Source of the DNA: Methanobacteriota archaeon
Lineage (GTDB): Archaea > Thermoplasmatota > Thermoplasmata > RBG-16-68-12
Assembly: GCA_005879065.1 (NCBI GenBank)
Contig: VBLU01000005.1
Coordinates: 1-43,248, forward strand
Reading direction: 5' to 3'
Length of the DNA stretch: 43,248 nt
Positions within the stretch are counted from its first letter, which is position 1, and every line of letters begins with the position of its first letter. Below the pieces are notes generated by a model. The model saw only the letters and a program-made list of their open reading frames with translations, made no database searches and was not told where the DNA came from. The position numbers and the translations under genes were made by a program. Shown here piece after piece: positions 1 to 9,464 of the stretch.

Positions 1-1
1 C

Positions 2-454
2 CTGGCCTTCTACGACGCTTGGGCCGTATACCGGACGAAGCACATGATCACCCTCGCGGACGAACTGACGAGCCAGCGACTGCCGATCCTCCTGGTGATT
101 CCGAAGAAGGCCGGCTATTCGTTTCGCCAACAAAAGAGCCTCAAGGAGCAGGTCGCCTCCGGCGAGGAACGTGAGGCGATGTTCGTCGGTTTGGGAGACC
201 TCATCATCCCGGGGATCTTGGCGGTCTCCGCGTTCACGTTCTCGAGCGCCGCGGGCCGATCGTTCCTCGGCGTCCTGCCGAACGGGATCATCGCGTTTGG
301 CACCGTCCTCGGGAGCCTCGTGGGTTTCATGGTCTTGATGCGCTACGTCCTGAAGGGGAACCCGCAGGCGGGTCTCCCCCTCCTGAACGGCGGCGCACTC
401 CTCGGCTTCATCATCGCCAGTTTGCTCGTGTACGGGACGGTCCACATCGGTTGA
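2..454 (+). CDS. Presenilin/signal-peptide-peptidase-like intramembrane aspartyl protease, C-terminal part (truncated by window start)
   Basis: Frame is open from base 2 (LAFYDAWAVYRTKHM...), giving a YD motif, then GLGD (GxGD) and a PAL-like GLPLLNGG motif in hydrophobic segments. Confidence 0.8.
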   Translation: MAFYDAWAVYRTKHMITLADELTSQRLPILLVIPKKAGYSFRQQKSLKEQVASGEEREAMFVGLGDLIIPGILAVSAFTFSSAAGRSFLGVLPNGIIAFGTVLGSLVGFMVLMRYVLKGNPQAGLPLLNGGALLGFIIASLLVYGTVHIG

Positions 455-496
455 CCCGGAACGGTCAAATACGCCCACCCCTTTGGCTCAGCTCCC

Positions 497-889
497 ATGG
501 CCCTATGGCAAGGACGATCCCGACGAAAGCCCACAGGCGGGCGGTACCGTCCCTTCCGGAAGAAACGCCGGCGGGAGATCGGCCGCGAGCAACAATGGGC
601 GTTCATCGGACCCCAACGTCTCAAGCTCTATCGCACGAAAGGCGCGAACCGCAAGGTCCGCGTGTTGAGCGCGGAGTTCGCGAACGTGCTGGATCGAAAA
701 ACCTCCGTGACGAAGAAGGTCAAAATCGTCACCGTCAAGGCGAATCCGTCGAACCCGAACTTCGTGACGCGGAACATCATCACCCGCGGCGCGACGATCC
801 AGACGGATCTCGGCCTCGCACGGGTCACCTCCCGTCCTGGCCAAGACGGCGTCGTGAACGCAGTCCTGGTCGAGGCGCCCGCGATCTAG
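497..889 (+). CDS. rps8e: 30S ribosomal protein S8e
   Basis: 130 aa; N-terminus MALWQGRSRRKPTGGRYRPFRKKRRREIG and ..NPSNPNFVTRNIITRGA.. are characteristic of S8e. Confidence 0.95.
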   Translation: MALWQGRSRRKPTGGRYRPFRKKRRREIGREQQWAFIGPQRLKLYRTKGANRKVRVLSAEFANVLDRKTSVTKKVKIVTVKANPSNPNFVTRNIITRGATIQTDLGLARVTSRPGQDGVVNAVLVEAPAI

Positions 890-895
890 GTCCGC

Positions 896-2209
896 CTACT
901 GGTTCGACGTCGTAATCCCGACGTCTTTGATCAACGCGTACGGAACGAAATTCGGCACGGAGACCTCGCCCCACCACATCATCTGCTCCGCCTCGTCGCT
1001 CAAGGCGACGATGTTCTTCATCAGATGAAGCAGATTGTCCGTGACGCGGATGTCCTTCCAGGCTTCGACGACGTCCCCGTTTCGGATGTGGAAGATCCCG
1101 TCTCGCGGGATCGTGGACAAGTCGCCGGTCACATAGGACTGGTATCGAGTGTACCAGGTGTTCGTGAGCCATAGGCCGTCCTTGACCTCCGAGAAGATCT
1201 CGTCCCGCGACCGATCCCCGGGCTTCACGAAGACCGCGTGGGAATCCGGTGCCACGAGGCCCGCGTTCCCTGTCGTCTTCGTCTTGAACTTCTTCGCGGT
1301 CGACGTGTTGTGCAGGTAGGTCTTCAGAATCCCTTTGTTGACGAGGAGGTTCCGGCGGGTGGGCACCCCTTCCGCATCGAATCGCTTGCGCGCGATCGAA
1401 TCCGCGGAACCGTCGTCGTAGAGGGTGAGCTGCGACGACGCAACCCGCTTGCCGATCTTCTTGCCGAACGGTGAGAGACCCGCGAGGACCGCCCAGGCAC
1501 TGAGACGGCCGCCGACCTGATCGGTCAGCGAACCGAAAATGAGTGGGTCGAAGAGGACTGTGTATCGGCCCGCCTTGGCCGGCTTCGGGGTCCGCGCCAG
1601 AGCTGCGATTCGTCCGGCTTTCTGTCCGGCCTTCTCCGGCTGGAACTGGGAGAGCTTCGAGGCACAAGCGATCCCATGGCCGCTCGATTCGAGCGACACG
1701 AGGGCGCGAATCGAGAGGTAGAGGCTCGCCCGGTGGTCGTGGCCCTCCGCGCCGTTCGACGTGGCAAGGAAGTGCTCGTCCTCGTACTTCCAGAAGGAGC
1801 CCGCACACTCCTTCGCGCCTTGGTCGAGCGCTCCGCCGACCGCGGCCTCCACGTACTTGCCGCCCTCGTGCAGGGAGAGGACCTTCGGGTCCGGGCGTGT
1901 GCGTGCATACCGGAACGGGCCTTTCGCAATCCCCGCGTAGTCCGGGTTGGCCTGGGATGTCTTCGCAATCTTCACAAGCCGTTCGACCGCCTCGTCCGTC
2001 TTGGATAGGTCTCTAACGTCGCTCGCGACGACCCGCTTACCGTGGACGACGAACACGGACGCGTTCGATTCGCGCCATTGGTTGCTAATCACGGCCTCGT
2101 TCCGCGCGAAACGAATCTGGTAGGACCGGTTCTCAACGACGTCTGCGACGGCGTCCTGACATCCGAGGGCGATCGCCTTGTCGACAATCCGGGATGCGAC
2201 ATCTTCCAT
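896..2209 (-). CDS. tldE: TldE/PmbA-type metalloprotease subunit
   Basis: 437 aa; TldD/PmbA family pattern, adjacent to and downstream of TldD. Confidence 0.85.
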   Translation of the reverse strand: MEDVASRIVDKAIALGCQDAVADVVENRSYQIRFARNEAVISNQWRESNASVFVVHGKRVVASDVRDLSKTDEAVERLVKIAKTSQANPDYAGIAKGPFRYARTRPDPKVLSLHEGGKYVEAAVGGALDQGAKECAGSFWKYEDEHFLATSNGAEGHDHRASLYLSIRALVSLESSGHGIACASKLSQFQPEKAGQKAGRIAALARTPKPAKAGRYTVLFDPLIFGSLTDQVGGRLSAWAVLAGLSPFGKKIGKRVASSQLTLYDDGSADSIARKRFDAEGVPTRRNLLVNKGILKTYLHNTSTAKKFKTKTTGNAGLVAPDSHAVFVKPGDRSRDEIFSEVKDGLWLTNTWYTRYQSYVTGDLSTIPRDGIFHIRNGDVVEAWKDIRVTDNLLHLMKNIVALSDEAEQMMWWGEVSVPNFVPYALIKDVGITTSNQ

Positions 2210-2213
2210 CCGA

Positions 2214-3629
2214 TCACCTCAGATGCACGTTCCGGAGGCGGATCGGCGGTCCCCCCATGCTCGCGTCGAGCGCTTGCCCCGGATCCGACTTGCCGCAGAA
2301 CCCGGCCTCGAAGTCGAGGTCCTTCCCGACCGCATCGACGGCGGACCAGAAGGCGGGCGTCGTGAGCTCGACGATCGTGTTCCTCACGGGGTGCTTCACC
2401 TCGCCGTCCTCAATGAGGTACGCTTCGCGTCCCGCATATTTCGCGTTGTATCGCTTGTCGTCGATGTTCCATTCCATGAAGCTCTTCATGTAAACGCCGA
2501 ACTTCACGTCCTCGAGGAGCTCTTCTAAGGTGTGGTCCTTCGGCTCCACGAACGTGTTCGCCATCCGCACGATGGCCTCGACGTTGTAGTTCACGGCGCG
2601 CGAGGCCCCGTTGCTGTGCGTCCCGAGGGCCGCAGCGGTCTCGCGGTTCTGGAGGAATTCCGTCACTCGGCCTTCCTTGTACAGGTATCGCCGGCGGGCC
2701 TTCACGCCTTCGTCGTCCGTGAGATAGTACGCGATCGCATGCTCGACCGTCGGATCGTCGACGACGGTCACTAGTTCGGAGCCGACCCGCATGCCCAAGC
2801 CGTCCGGCGGGATGAATGACTTACCGGCCTGCGCTGCCTCGCGGCCGAGCACCCGATCGGCCTCCGTCGGGTGGCCACACGATTCGTGGGAGGCGATGCC
2901 GGCCACCTGGGGGCCGGCCACGAGGTCCATCTTCCCCTCGGGGGACTTCTTCCCCTCCGTGAGGGACCGATGCATCGACCGGGCCTCTTCGACCACCCGG
3001 TCGCTGAGGCCCCAGGTGGAGATGCCTTCCCACCCGCCGGACCACCCGTAGTTCCGGCTGGTCTGTTCGACGCCCGCACCCTCAACGACCGTGAGGAAGT
3101 AGAAGACCCGGAGGCGCGGACTGTACGATTCAATCCGCGACCCCTCCGAGTTCGCGAAGAACTTCCGGATCCGGTTGTCGCTGAGATTGAAGAAACGGGC
3201 CGCGATCTTGAACCCGAGCTGCATCACGTCCCGGTCGACGCCCTGAATCTCGGCGATCTTCTCCTCGACCGAGACGTCGGCGAGCTTCTTCGACTCTGGG
3301 ACCGACCAGTTCATGGCGATCGAGTCTTCCTGGGCGAACGTGATCTTCGTCTTCCGCCGCGAGGCTTTCGCGATCTTGATCGCGTCGTCCACGATTGCGC
3401 GCACGCCGTCTTTCGACAACGAGTTCGTCGCGGCGAATCCGAGCGCGCCGTTCACCAAGACGCGGACGCCGATGCCCTGGTCGTGGCCCACGTACAGCGC
3501 GTCCAACACGCCGTTCTTGAGGATGAAATTCTCCGGATCCTGCTTCTCGTATCGCGCCTCCGCATAGGTCGCTCCCTTCGATCGCGCTTGGTCAACGGCA
3601 AAATCCACGAGGTCCATTTCGGCGTTCAT
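2214..3629 (-). CDS. tldD: TldD-type metalloprotease
   Basis: The ORF extends to 3983, but the likely start is Met at 3629 (MNAEMDLVDFAVDQARSKGATYAEARYE). Contains the zinc motif HESCGHPTEADR. Confidence 0.9.
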   Translation of the reverse strand: MNAEMDLVDFAVDQARSKGATYAEARYEKQDPENFILKNGVLDALYVGHDQGIGVRVLVNGALGFAATNSLSKDGVRAIVDDAIKIAKASRRKTKITFAQEDSIAMNWSVPESKKLADVSVEEKIAEIQGVDRDVMQLGFKIAARFFNLSDNRIRKFFANSEGSRIESYSPRLRVFYFLTVVEGAGVEQTSRNYGWSGGWEGISTWGLSDRVVEEARSMHRSLTEGKKSPEGKMDLVAGPQVAGIASHESCGHPTEADRVLGREAAQAGKSFIPPDGLGMRVGSELVTVVDDPTVEHAIAYYLTDDEGVKARRRYLYKEGRVTEFLQNRETAAALGTHSNGASRAVNYNVEAIVRMANTFVEPKDHTLEELLEDVKFGVYMKSFMEWNIDDKRYNAKYAGREAYLIEDGEVKHPVRNTIVELTTPAFWSAVDAVGKDLDFEAGFCGKSDPGQALDASMGGPPIRLRNVHLR

Positions 3630-3739
3630 GTCTCGGCTCCCCCGGACGGGCTCGGACAAAGCGGTTACGGGAATGAAGGTATCGTCCCGCGGGACTCCGA
3701 CCAAACCCTTATGGCGTCGGCGAGATTCGGACCGCGTCC

Positions 3740-4024
3740 ATGCCGAAGGGAGACCGACCCATCGTCCTCTATCCCGCCTACTTCGACGTCGGTCGATCCC
3801 GGCACGAGGGACGCCGCGTCGCGAAGCGGTGGGCCGTGGAGTCGCCGACCGCACAGGAAGTCGCGAGTGCCGCGAAGGCGCTCGGCCTCGAGCCTCAGGT
3901 GGAGGATGGCAAGGCGTTCCCCTCGACGCCTTGGCGGAAAGACGGCCGGGTCCTCGTCCGCGCCGACTACTACAAGACGTCAATTGTGCAGAAGGTCGCG
4001 AAGCACATCAAGGAGTCCCGCTAA
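3740..4024 (+). CDS. srp19: Signal recognition particle 19 kDa protein
   Basis: 94 aa; IVLYPAYFDVGRSRHEGRRVAKRWAVESPT is SRP19-like. Confidence 0.88.
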   Translation: MPKGDRPIVLYPAYFDVGRSRHEGRRVAKRWAVESPTAQEVASAAKALGLEPQVEDGKAFPSTPWRKDGRVLVRADYYKTSIVQKVAKHIKESR

Positions 4025-4040
4025 TGGAATCTCGATCGAA

Positions 4041-4334
4041 TCATCGATGGTCTTGCGGGGTCCGGACATCTTCGACGAGGCGCTTGCCGGTCGACACCAA
4101 GTCGACGGAATGGATCACCGCGCCCATCTCCCGCAAGGTCTCCTCCACGCTCGGGTAGGTGATCGACGTGCCCTCGATCGTAACCTTGACGCTCTCCGTC
4201 TCCTGATCGACTTCGTGGAGGGTCAAGTTCACGCCGTCCACGCCCTTCAGTCCGCTCAGACGGAGCGACATGTCGACCAAGGATGGCTTGTGGGGTTTCA
4301 GCACATCCAACACGATGCGTTTGATGTCGCTCAC
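4041..4334 (-). CDS. DUF211 family protein
   Basis: 97 aa; IKRIVLDVLKPHKPSLVDMSLRLSGLKGVDGVNLTLHEVDQETE matches the archaeal DUF211 pattern. Confidence 0.85.
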   Translation of the reverse strand: MSDIKRIVLDVLKPHKPSLVDMSLRLSGLKGVDGVNLTLHEVDQETESVKVTIEGTSITYPSVEETLREMGAVIHSVDLVSTGKRLVEDVRTPQDHR

Positions 4335-4403
4335 GGGAGGCCGGCTCCGAGGGCTCAGTCCATAGGGGCGTTCGATGATAACGTTTGCGGCCTTCGGACC
4401 CCG

Positions 4404-5291
4404 CTACGCGGTCGTGACTTCCGCTCCACCGCTCCCGACGATCATCGTGTGCTCCGTTTGAGAGACGATTCCGTTCCCCAGATCTAGGAGGGCTGGATAC
4501 GACATCACGGCCCCGGTCCGGAGGAGCGAATTCAGGAGCGTCGGAGTCCGCGGTTCGAGACGGAAAGCCCATCGCTCGGCGAACGGTAGCGTCTTGAATT
4601 CCCGCGAGAGGAGCGCGAGAAAGTCGTTCAGCTCCGGCTGTTTCGTGGGCTTCGTACGGACCACCCGGTAGATGTTCCCGGTCCGGCGGCCGTCCACCTC
4701 TCCCGCGCCGGACGAGGCGAACGGCTCGATGGCGACCACCTCTCCCTCTTCGAGGACGTCGTGGCCGTGCGCGATGTTGGGGACGCTTTTGCCCGCATGG
4801 AGCAGGTACCGCTCCACCGAATGCCCGGTCAGGTTTCGGATCGGCCGAAACCCGTGCGACTCGATCGCCCGCTGGATCCCCTCGCCGATCGTACGCGTGG
4901 ACACCCCCGCATGCACGGCCTCGACCGCAGTCTGAAGTGCAAGCTCGGAGGCCCGGATGAGAGCGGTCCAGTTCCGCGTGCCGACCTCGACCGTCTGGGC
5001 GGTGTCCGCGATCCAACCCTCCTGTTGCGCCCCCAGGTCCAGCTTCACGACGTTCCCCCGACGGAACCGGAGGTCGTCGTCGTGGGTGGGCGAGTAATGA
5101 GCCGCCACCTGGTCAATCGAAATGCACGTCGGGAAGGCGGGTTGGAGACCCCTCCGGGCCATGAGTCCCTCAACCTCCTCGGCGAGCTCCCGGAGGAGCC
5201 CACCTTCGTGGACGAGCTCGACCGCGCGTTCGCGGGCTTCTCGGGACACCTTTCCGGCGTGGAGCAGCGCATCGTGCCGGTCCGGATCCAT
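4404..5291 (-). CDS. map: Methionine aminopeptidase, type II
   Basis: 295 aa; GNVVKLDLGAQQEGWIADTAQTVEVG, LTGHSVERYLLHAGKSVPN and a C-terminal QTEHTMIV. Confidence 0.93.
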   Translation of the reverse strand: MDPDRHDALLHAGKVSREARERAVELVHEGGLLRELAEEVEGLMARRGLQPAFPTCISIDQVAAHYSPTHDDDLRFRRGNVVKLDLGAQQEGWIADTAQTVEVGTRNWTALIRASELALQTAVEAVHAGVSTRTIGEGIQRAIESHGFRPIRNLTGHSVERYLLHAGKSVPNIAHGHDVLEEGEVVAIEPFASSGAGEVDGRRTGNIYRVVRTKPTKQPELNDFLALLSREFKTLPFAERWAFRLEPRTPTLLNSLLRTGAVMSYPALLDLGNGIVSQTEHTMIVGSGGAEVTTA

Positions 5292-5295
5292 TCCT

Positions 5296-5916
5296 CTACG
5301 CTCCCAGAGGCGACGTCCCCCGTCTCAGGACCTTGGCTTGCTTCCCGGAGAGATCGACGACGGATGACTCGCCGCCGAGCGGCGTGGCCCCCCCATCGAT
5401 GTACAGGTCCACGTGGTCCCCGAGTTGCTCTCGGGCCGCCTCGCACGTGCGGGGAGCGGGCTGTCCATGCCGGTTCGCGCTCGTCGAGGTAATCGGACCG
5501 ATGGCCTTGGCGAGCAGGCGCGGAATCGGATGTCCCGGGATGCGCAGCGCGACTCGCCCGTCCCTCGACACCATCGGGGGTGGTGCTTGCGCGGTCGCCC
5601 GGAGGACGACCGTGAATGGCCCCGGCAAATTCTTCGCGCAAAACGCCTGCGCGATCGGAGTCGGATCTCCGAACCGAAAAATGTCGGCGATGTCCGCGAC
5701 GGCCATGGACACTGGCTCGTCGCGCGGCCGCGACTTCGCCGCGAACAGGCGGTCTACCGCTTTCTCCTGGAACGGGTCCGCACCGAGGCCGTAGGCGGTG
5801 TCCGTCGGGTACACGACGAGTCCGCCTCCCCGGAGCACGTCCCGAATTCGGTCCAGCGCGCGCGCCTCGAGCAGATACTTGGTGCCCAACGACTGCGCCA
5901 CGATTGTGGTCGCCAC
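5296..5916 (-). CDS. Sua5/YciO/YrdC family threonylcarbamoyl-AMP synthase
   Basis: 206 aa; GGLVVYPTDTAYGLGADP, KSRPRDEPVSMAVAD, STSANRHGQPAP. Confidence 0.93.
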   Translation of the reverse strand: MATTIVAQSLGTKYLLEARALDRIRDVLRGGGLVVYPTDTAYGLGADPFQEKAVDRLFAAKSRPRDEPVSMAVADIADIFRFGDPTPIAQAFCAKNLPGPFTVVLRATAQAPPPMVSRDGRVALRIPGHPIPRLLAKAIGPITSTSANRHGQPAPRTCEAAREQLGDHVDLYIDGGATPLGGESSVVDLSGKQAKVLRRGTSPLGA

Positions 5917-5955
5917 GCCGCTGCACAGTCGCGGTGCCCCTAAAGGCTTTCGCGG

Positions 5956-6441
5956 TCACAGGTACAGGAGGTACGCGCGCAGGTCCTTCGGGTCGGGAGG
6001 CGGTTGGTAGGGGTCGAGATGCATGCCGTCGGCGTGGGTCAGTTTCGCGACGATCGCCCGGGTGAACGAGGCGGATTCCGCCGAGATCGCGAGCTCCTCG
6101 AGGGGGACGAAGGCCGCCTCGCTCACCTCGTCATGGTCCGGCTCGGGTCGGCCGGATATGTACGCCAGACGAAAGACGAGGAACGTGTCGTTCGCGGCTT
6201 CCGTGACGCGATTTCGGACCGCGAGGAGCGAGCCGGTCCGACCGACGATGTTCGTCTCCTCTTTCACCTCTCGCTCCACGGACTGCACGATCGACTCGTG
6301 TCGCTCGACATACCCGGACGGGATCGTCCACTGCCCCTTCGAAGGGCCGTAGGTCTTTCGGACGACCAGGAGCCCTCGTTCGCGGACCAGAAACGCACCT
6401 ACGCCGACCGTGATGGGAAGGGTCGCGACGTTCGGCAACAT
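5956..6441 (-). CDS. Nudix hydrolase
   Basis: 161 aa; Nudix box GYVERHESIVQSVEREVKEETNI. Confidence 0.9.
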   Translation of the reverse strand: MLPNVATLPITVGVGAFLVRERGLLVVRKTYGPSKGQWTIPSGYVERHESIVQSVEREVKEETNIVGRTGSLLAVRNRVTEAANDTFLVFRLAYISGRPEPDHDEVSEAAFVPLEELAISAESASFTRAIVAKLTHADGMHLDPYQPPPDPKDLRAYLLYL

Positions 6442-6509
6442 GCCTCCTGAGAAGACCTGGAACGAGATGGCTTTTTGTCCCCGCCGACCTTCCCCACGGA
6501 CAGGGTTTC

Positions 6510-8309
6510 ATGGGTCGCAAGGTCACGTTCACGCCCGGGCGGTTCCTGAAAAAAATCTGGCAATTGGGCAGCTTCGACGTGTCCCCCGACGGACGACGCC
6601 TCGCCTATTCGGCGAACAAGGGCGAACAGTGGTCCGTTTTCATCCTGGACATCCGGACGAAGCGGGAGAAGCCCCTCCTCCGCTCCGATCAGTCGATCCT
6701 GCAACCGGAGTTCTCGCCGGACGGACAGTGGCTCGCGGTCCAATCGGACTTCGAGGGCGACGAGAACTTCAACATCTACGTGACGCCCGCCGCCGGCGGC
6801 ACGGCCCGTAAGATTACGGACACGACGTGGGACAGCGCCTCCCCACGTTGGTCTCCGGACGGTCGGAGGATCGCGTTCACTTCAAACCGGGATGGCGACC
6901 GAGACAATGTCTTCGTCGTCGAGGCGACGGGAAGCGAGACGAAGCAACTCACGAACGTGGACGAGATCGTGACAGAAATCGCATGGCGGCCGGATGGGAA
7001 GAGCGTCGCCTTCTCCGCCGGGGTCGGGCTCCACGACTACGTAGGGCTCGTGGATCTCGCCGGCCACATGCAGAAAGTGGTCGACTTCCCGGATTCGGAG
7101 AGCTCGATCGGTGGCGACCTCGGGGCTCCCAAGCCGTGGTCTCCGGATGGCCGTGAGCTCGCCTTCGTGTCGAACGTCCATGATCACCAGGATATCGGAG
7201 TCCTCGACATCCGGACGCGCCGTGTACGATGGCTCGTCGAGAGCAAATGGGACAAAACCCGGCCCCTGTGGTCCCCCGATGGGAAAGCGATCGCGTTCCT
7301 GGAGAACCGGGACGGAAACATCCAGCTCAAGACCGTTTCCACCGCAGGAAGGAGTCCGCGCGGCATCTCTCGCCCCAAAGGGACCGCGAGCCGTGCGCTC
7401 TGGCAGCCGAGCGGTCGCGGCCTGGTCTTCCTCTATTCCACATTCACAACACCGGACCGTCTCGTGGCCGCCTCGGGCAAGAGTGGGCGGGTCCTGGTCG
7501 ATAGTCTCCGCGGCAAATTGCCTACGGGCGAATTCGCCGACGGGAAGCTCGTCAGGTATCGCACGTTCGATGGGCGCCGGATCCCGGCCTGGTTGTTTGT
7601 CCCGCCGAAGAAACGGTCCCGCCACGCGGCCCTCGTCTCACCGCACGGCGGCCCGGAGGCGCAGACCGTGAACGAATGGATCATCAAGTATCAGTTCCTC
7701 GTCGCCCAGGGGTTCACCGTCCTCGCGCCGAACTACCGGGGCGGCACCGGATACGGCCGCGCTTGGCGGCGTCTGAGCGACCACGACCTGGGTGGCGCAG
7801 ACATGCAGGACATCATCGCGGGCGGCCGATGGCTCATGAAAGAGGGACACTGTGCCCCCGATCGACTCGGAGCCATCGGCACCAGCTACGGCGGGTATTC
7901 CGTCGCGCACGTGCTCGAGAAGGCCCCGGACCTCTGGGCCGTCGGCGTGAGCATCGTCGGATACTTCAACTGGATGACCGCGACGACGAACGAACGCGGG
8001 TATCTGCAACAGTACGATCGACAGAAGATGGGGCACCCGGATACGGACCCCGACCTGTTCCGGAAGTACTCGCCGATCTACTTCTTGGACAGCATCCGGG
8101 CGCCGGTCCTCTTCACCGGCGGAGCGCACGATCCTCGATGCCCGGTCACCGAGGCACGGGCGATGGTCGAGGAGATGAAGAAGATGGGCAAGACGGTGGA
8201 CTACCTCGAATTCCCGGACGAAGGCCACTCGCCCCGCAAGATGTCGAACCAGATCCGGCTCCACGAACGCGCGATCGGTTGGTTGACTCGATACCTACCC
8301 GACGTCTGA
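6510..8309 (+). CDS. S9 family prolyl oligopeptidase / acylaminoacyl-peptidase
   Basis: 599 aa; TolB/WD40-like SPDGR repeats, catalytic GTSYGGYS, C-terminal DEGHSP. Confidence 0.93.
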   Translation: MGRKVTFTPGRFLKKIWQLGSFDVSPDGRRLAYSANKGEQWSVFILDIRTKREKPLLRSDQSILQPEFSPDGQWLAVQSDFEGDENFNIYVTPAAGGTARKITDTTWDSASPRWSPDGRRIAFTSNRDGDRDNVFVVEATGSETKQLTNVDEIVTEIAWRPDGKSVAFSAGVGLHDYVGLVDLAGHMQKVVDFPDSESSIGGDLGAPKPWSPDGRELAFVSNVHDHQDIGVLDIRTRRVRWLVESKWDKTRPLWSPDGKAIAFLENRDGNIQLKTVSTAGRSPRGISRPKGTASRALWQPSGRGLVFLYSTFTTPDRLVAASGKSGRVLVDSLRGKLPTGEFADGKLVRYRTFDGRRIPAWLFVPPKKRSRHAALVSPHGGPEAQTVNEWIIKYQFLVAQGFTVLAPNYRGGTGYGRAWRRLSDHDLGGADMQDIIAGGRWLMKEGHCAPDRLGAIGTSYGGYSVAHVLEKAPDLWAVGVSIVGYFNWMTATTNERGYLQQYDRQKMGHPDTDPDLFRKYSPIYFLDSIRAPVLFTGGAHDPRCPVTEARAMVEEMKKMGKTVDYLEFPDEGHSPRKMSNQIRLHERAIGWLTRYLPDV

Positions 8310-8312
8310 GTC

Positions 8313-9398
8313 TCACACGCTCGCGCGGACGGCCTTCAGGAGCCAATCGATAGACTCCGGGTCCGCTTGGGTGCCCATCGTCCCGACCCGGATCGTCTTC
8401 CCGCGCAGCGGACCGAGTCCGCCCGAGATGTAGATATCATGCTCGTCCTTTAGGCGCCTCACGAGACGGGCCGGGTCGACCCCGGGAGGAGGGGTGAAGC
8501 AGCCCACCGTGTTCGAGAGGATCGCGGACGGCCCGACAGGCTTGAATCCGAGCTCGGCCAGGCCGGCCCGCAATCGAGCCGCGACCTTCGCATGTCGAGC
8601 GAAGCGCGCCTCGAGGCCTTCCTCCCGCAGGAGCTTGAGCGCCCGGTGGAAAGCATAGAACAGGTTCGAGGAAATCGTGGTCGGGGTCGGATGCCAGTCG
8701 CCCCACTCCCGCTCGTACCGGTCCCAGGTGTACAGGTTCAGGTACCATCCTTCCACGGATTTCGGGTCCGTCGATTCCCAAAGCGACCGCGATACGGCGA
8801 CGGGGGCGATGCCCGCGGGGGCGGCGATGCACTTCTGGGACGCCGAGAACCCGGCATCGATCCCGAGCTTCGCGAACGGAAGCGGGAGCCCGCCGAGGGA
8901 AGAGACAGCGTCCACGATCACGAACGCGTCAGCGGCATGGGCGGCCTCGACGATCGGGTCGAGGGAGTTCGTCACCCCGGTCGAGGTCTCGTTGTGGACT
9001 ACGACGACGGCCTTCGCGGGCGTCTTCAACGCCGTCCGTAGGGCCGCGAGATCCGGGGCGGACCCCCACGCCGATGAGACGAGGTCCGCTTTTACCCGAT
9101 GCGTGAGCAGGACCTCGTGCGTCCGGTCGCCGAAGAAACCGTTCGACACGACGACGATTCGGTCGCCCGGTCGGAGGAACGTGTATCCGATCGCCTCCAG
9201 GGCGGCATGACCAGGTCCCGCGATCGGGAACACGTGCGCATCTGGGGCGGACCAGATGTACCGCATCATCTCCCCCGTTTCGGAGTGGGCCTTCACCCAG
9301 GCGTCGCCGTAGTGCGGTGCCGCGGGCTTCGCAAGTTCCTCGCGCACTTGCCGAGGAAGAGGGACGGGCCCGGGAATGAGAAGTAGACCCGGCTCCAT
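8313..9398 (-). CDS. Class V aminotransferase (Ser-pyruvate / Ala-glyoxylate type)
   Basis: 361 aa; LLIPGPVPLP start, VHNETSTGVTN, FVIVDAVSSLGGLP, GFSASQKCI. Confidence 0.9.
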   Translation of the reverse strand: MEPGLLLIPGPVPLPRQVREELAKPAAPHYGDAWVKAHSETGEMMRYIWSAPDAHVFPIAGPGHAALEAIGYTFLRPGDRIVVVSNGFFGDRTHEVLLTHRVKADLVSSAWGSAPDLAALRTALKTPAKAVVVVHNETSTGVTNSLDPIVEAAHAADAFVIVDAVSSLGGLPLPFAKLGIDAGFSASQKCIAAPAGIAPVAVSRSLWESTDPKSVEGWYLNLYTWDRYEREWGDWHPTPTTISSNLFYAFHRALKLLREEGLEARFARHAKVAARLRAGLAELGFKPVGPSAILSNTVGCFTPPPGVDPARLVRRLKDEHDIYISGGLGPLRGKTIRVGTMGTQADPESIDWLLKAVRASV

Positions 9399-9464
9399 GG
9401 AACCCCGTCCTTCAATGGATTCGACGATACTTCAAGCTGCCCCGACACGAATTGACACGCGACC

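Noticed and set aside
896-3629. TldD/TldE as part of a RiPP (microcin-like) maturation system
   Set aside because: No credible precursor peptide ORF, transporter or other modification enzyme nearby; TldDE is common in archaea without one.
2871-4487. 538-aa plus-strand ORF across tldD, srp19 and DUF211
   Set aside because: Antisense or out-of-frame to three well-supported genes; low-complexity Arg/Pro-rich composition typical of a GC shadow.
4021-5959. Long minus-strand ORFs in alternate frames of map and sua5 (331 aa, 304 aa)
   Set aside because: Overlap MetAP and Sua5, which have clear family motifs in their own frames.
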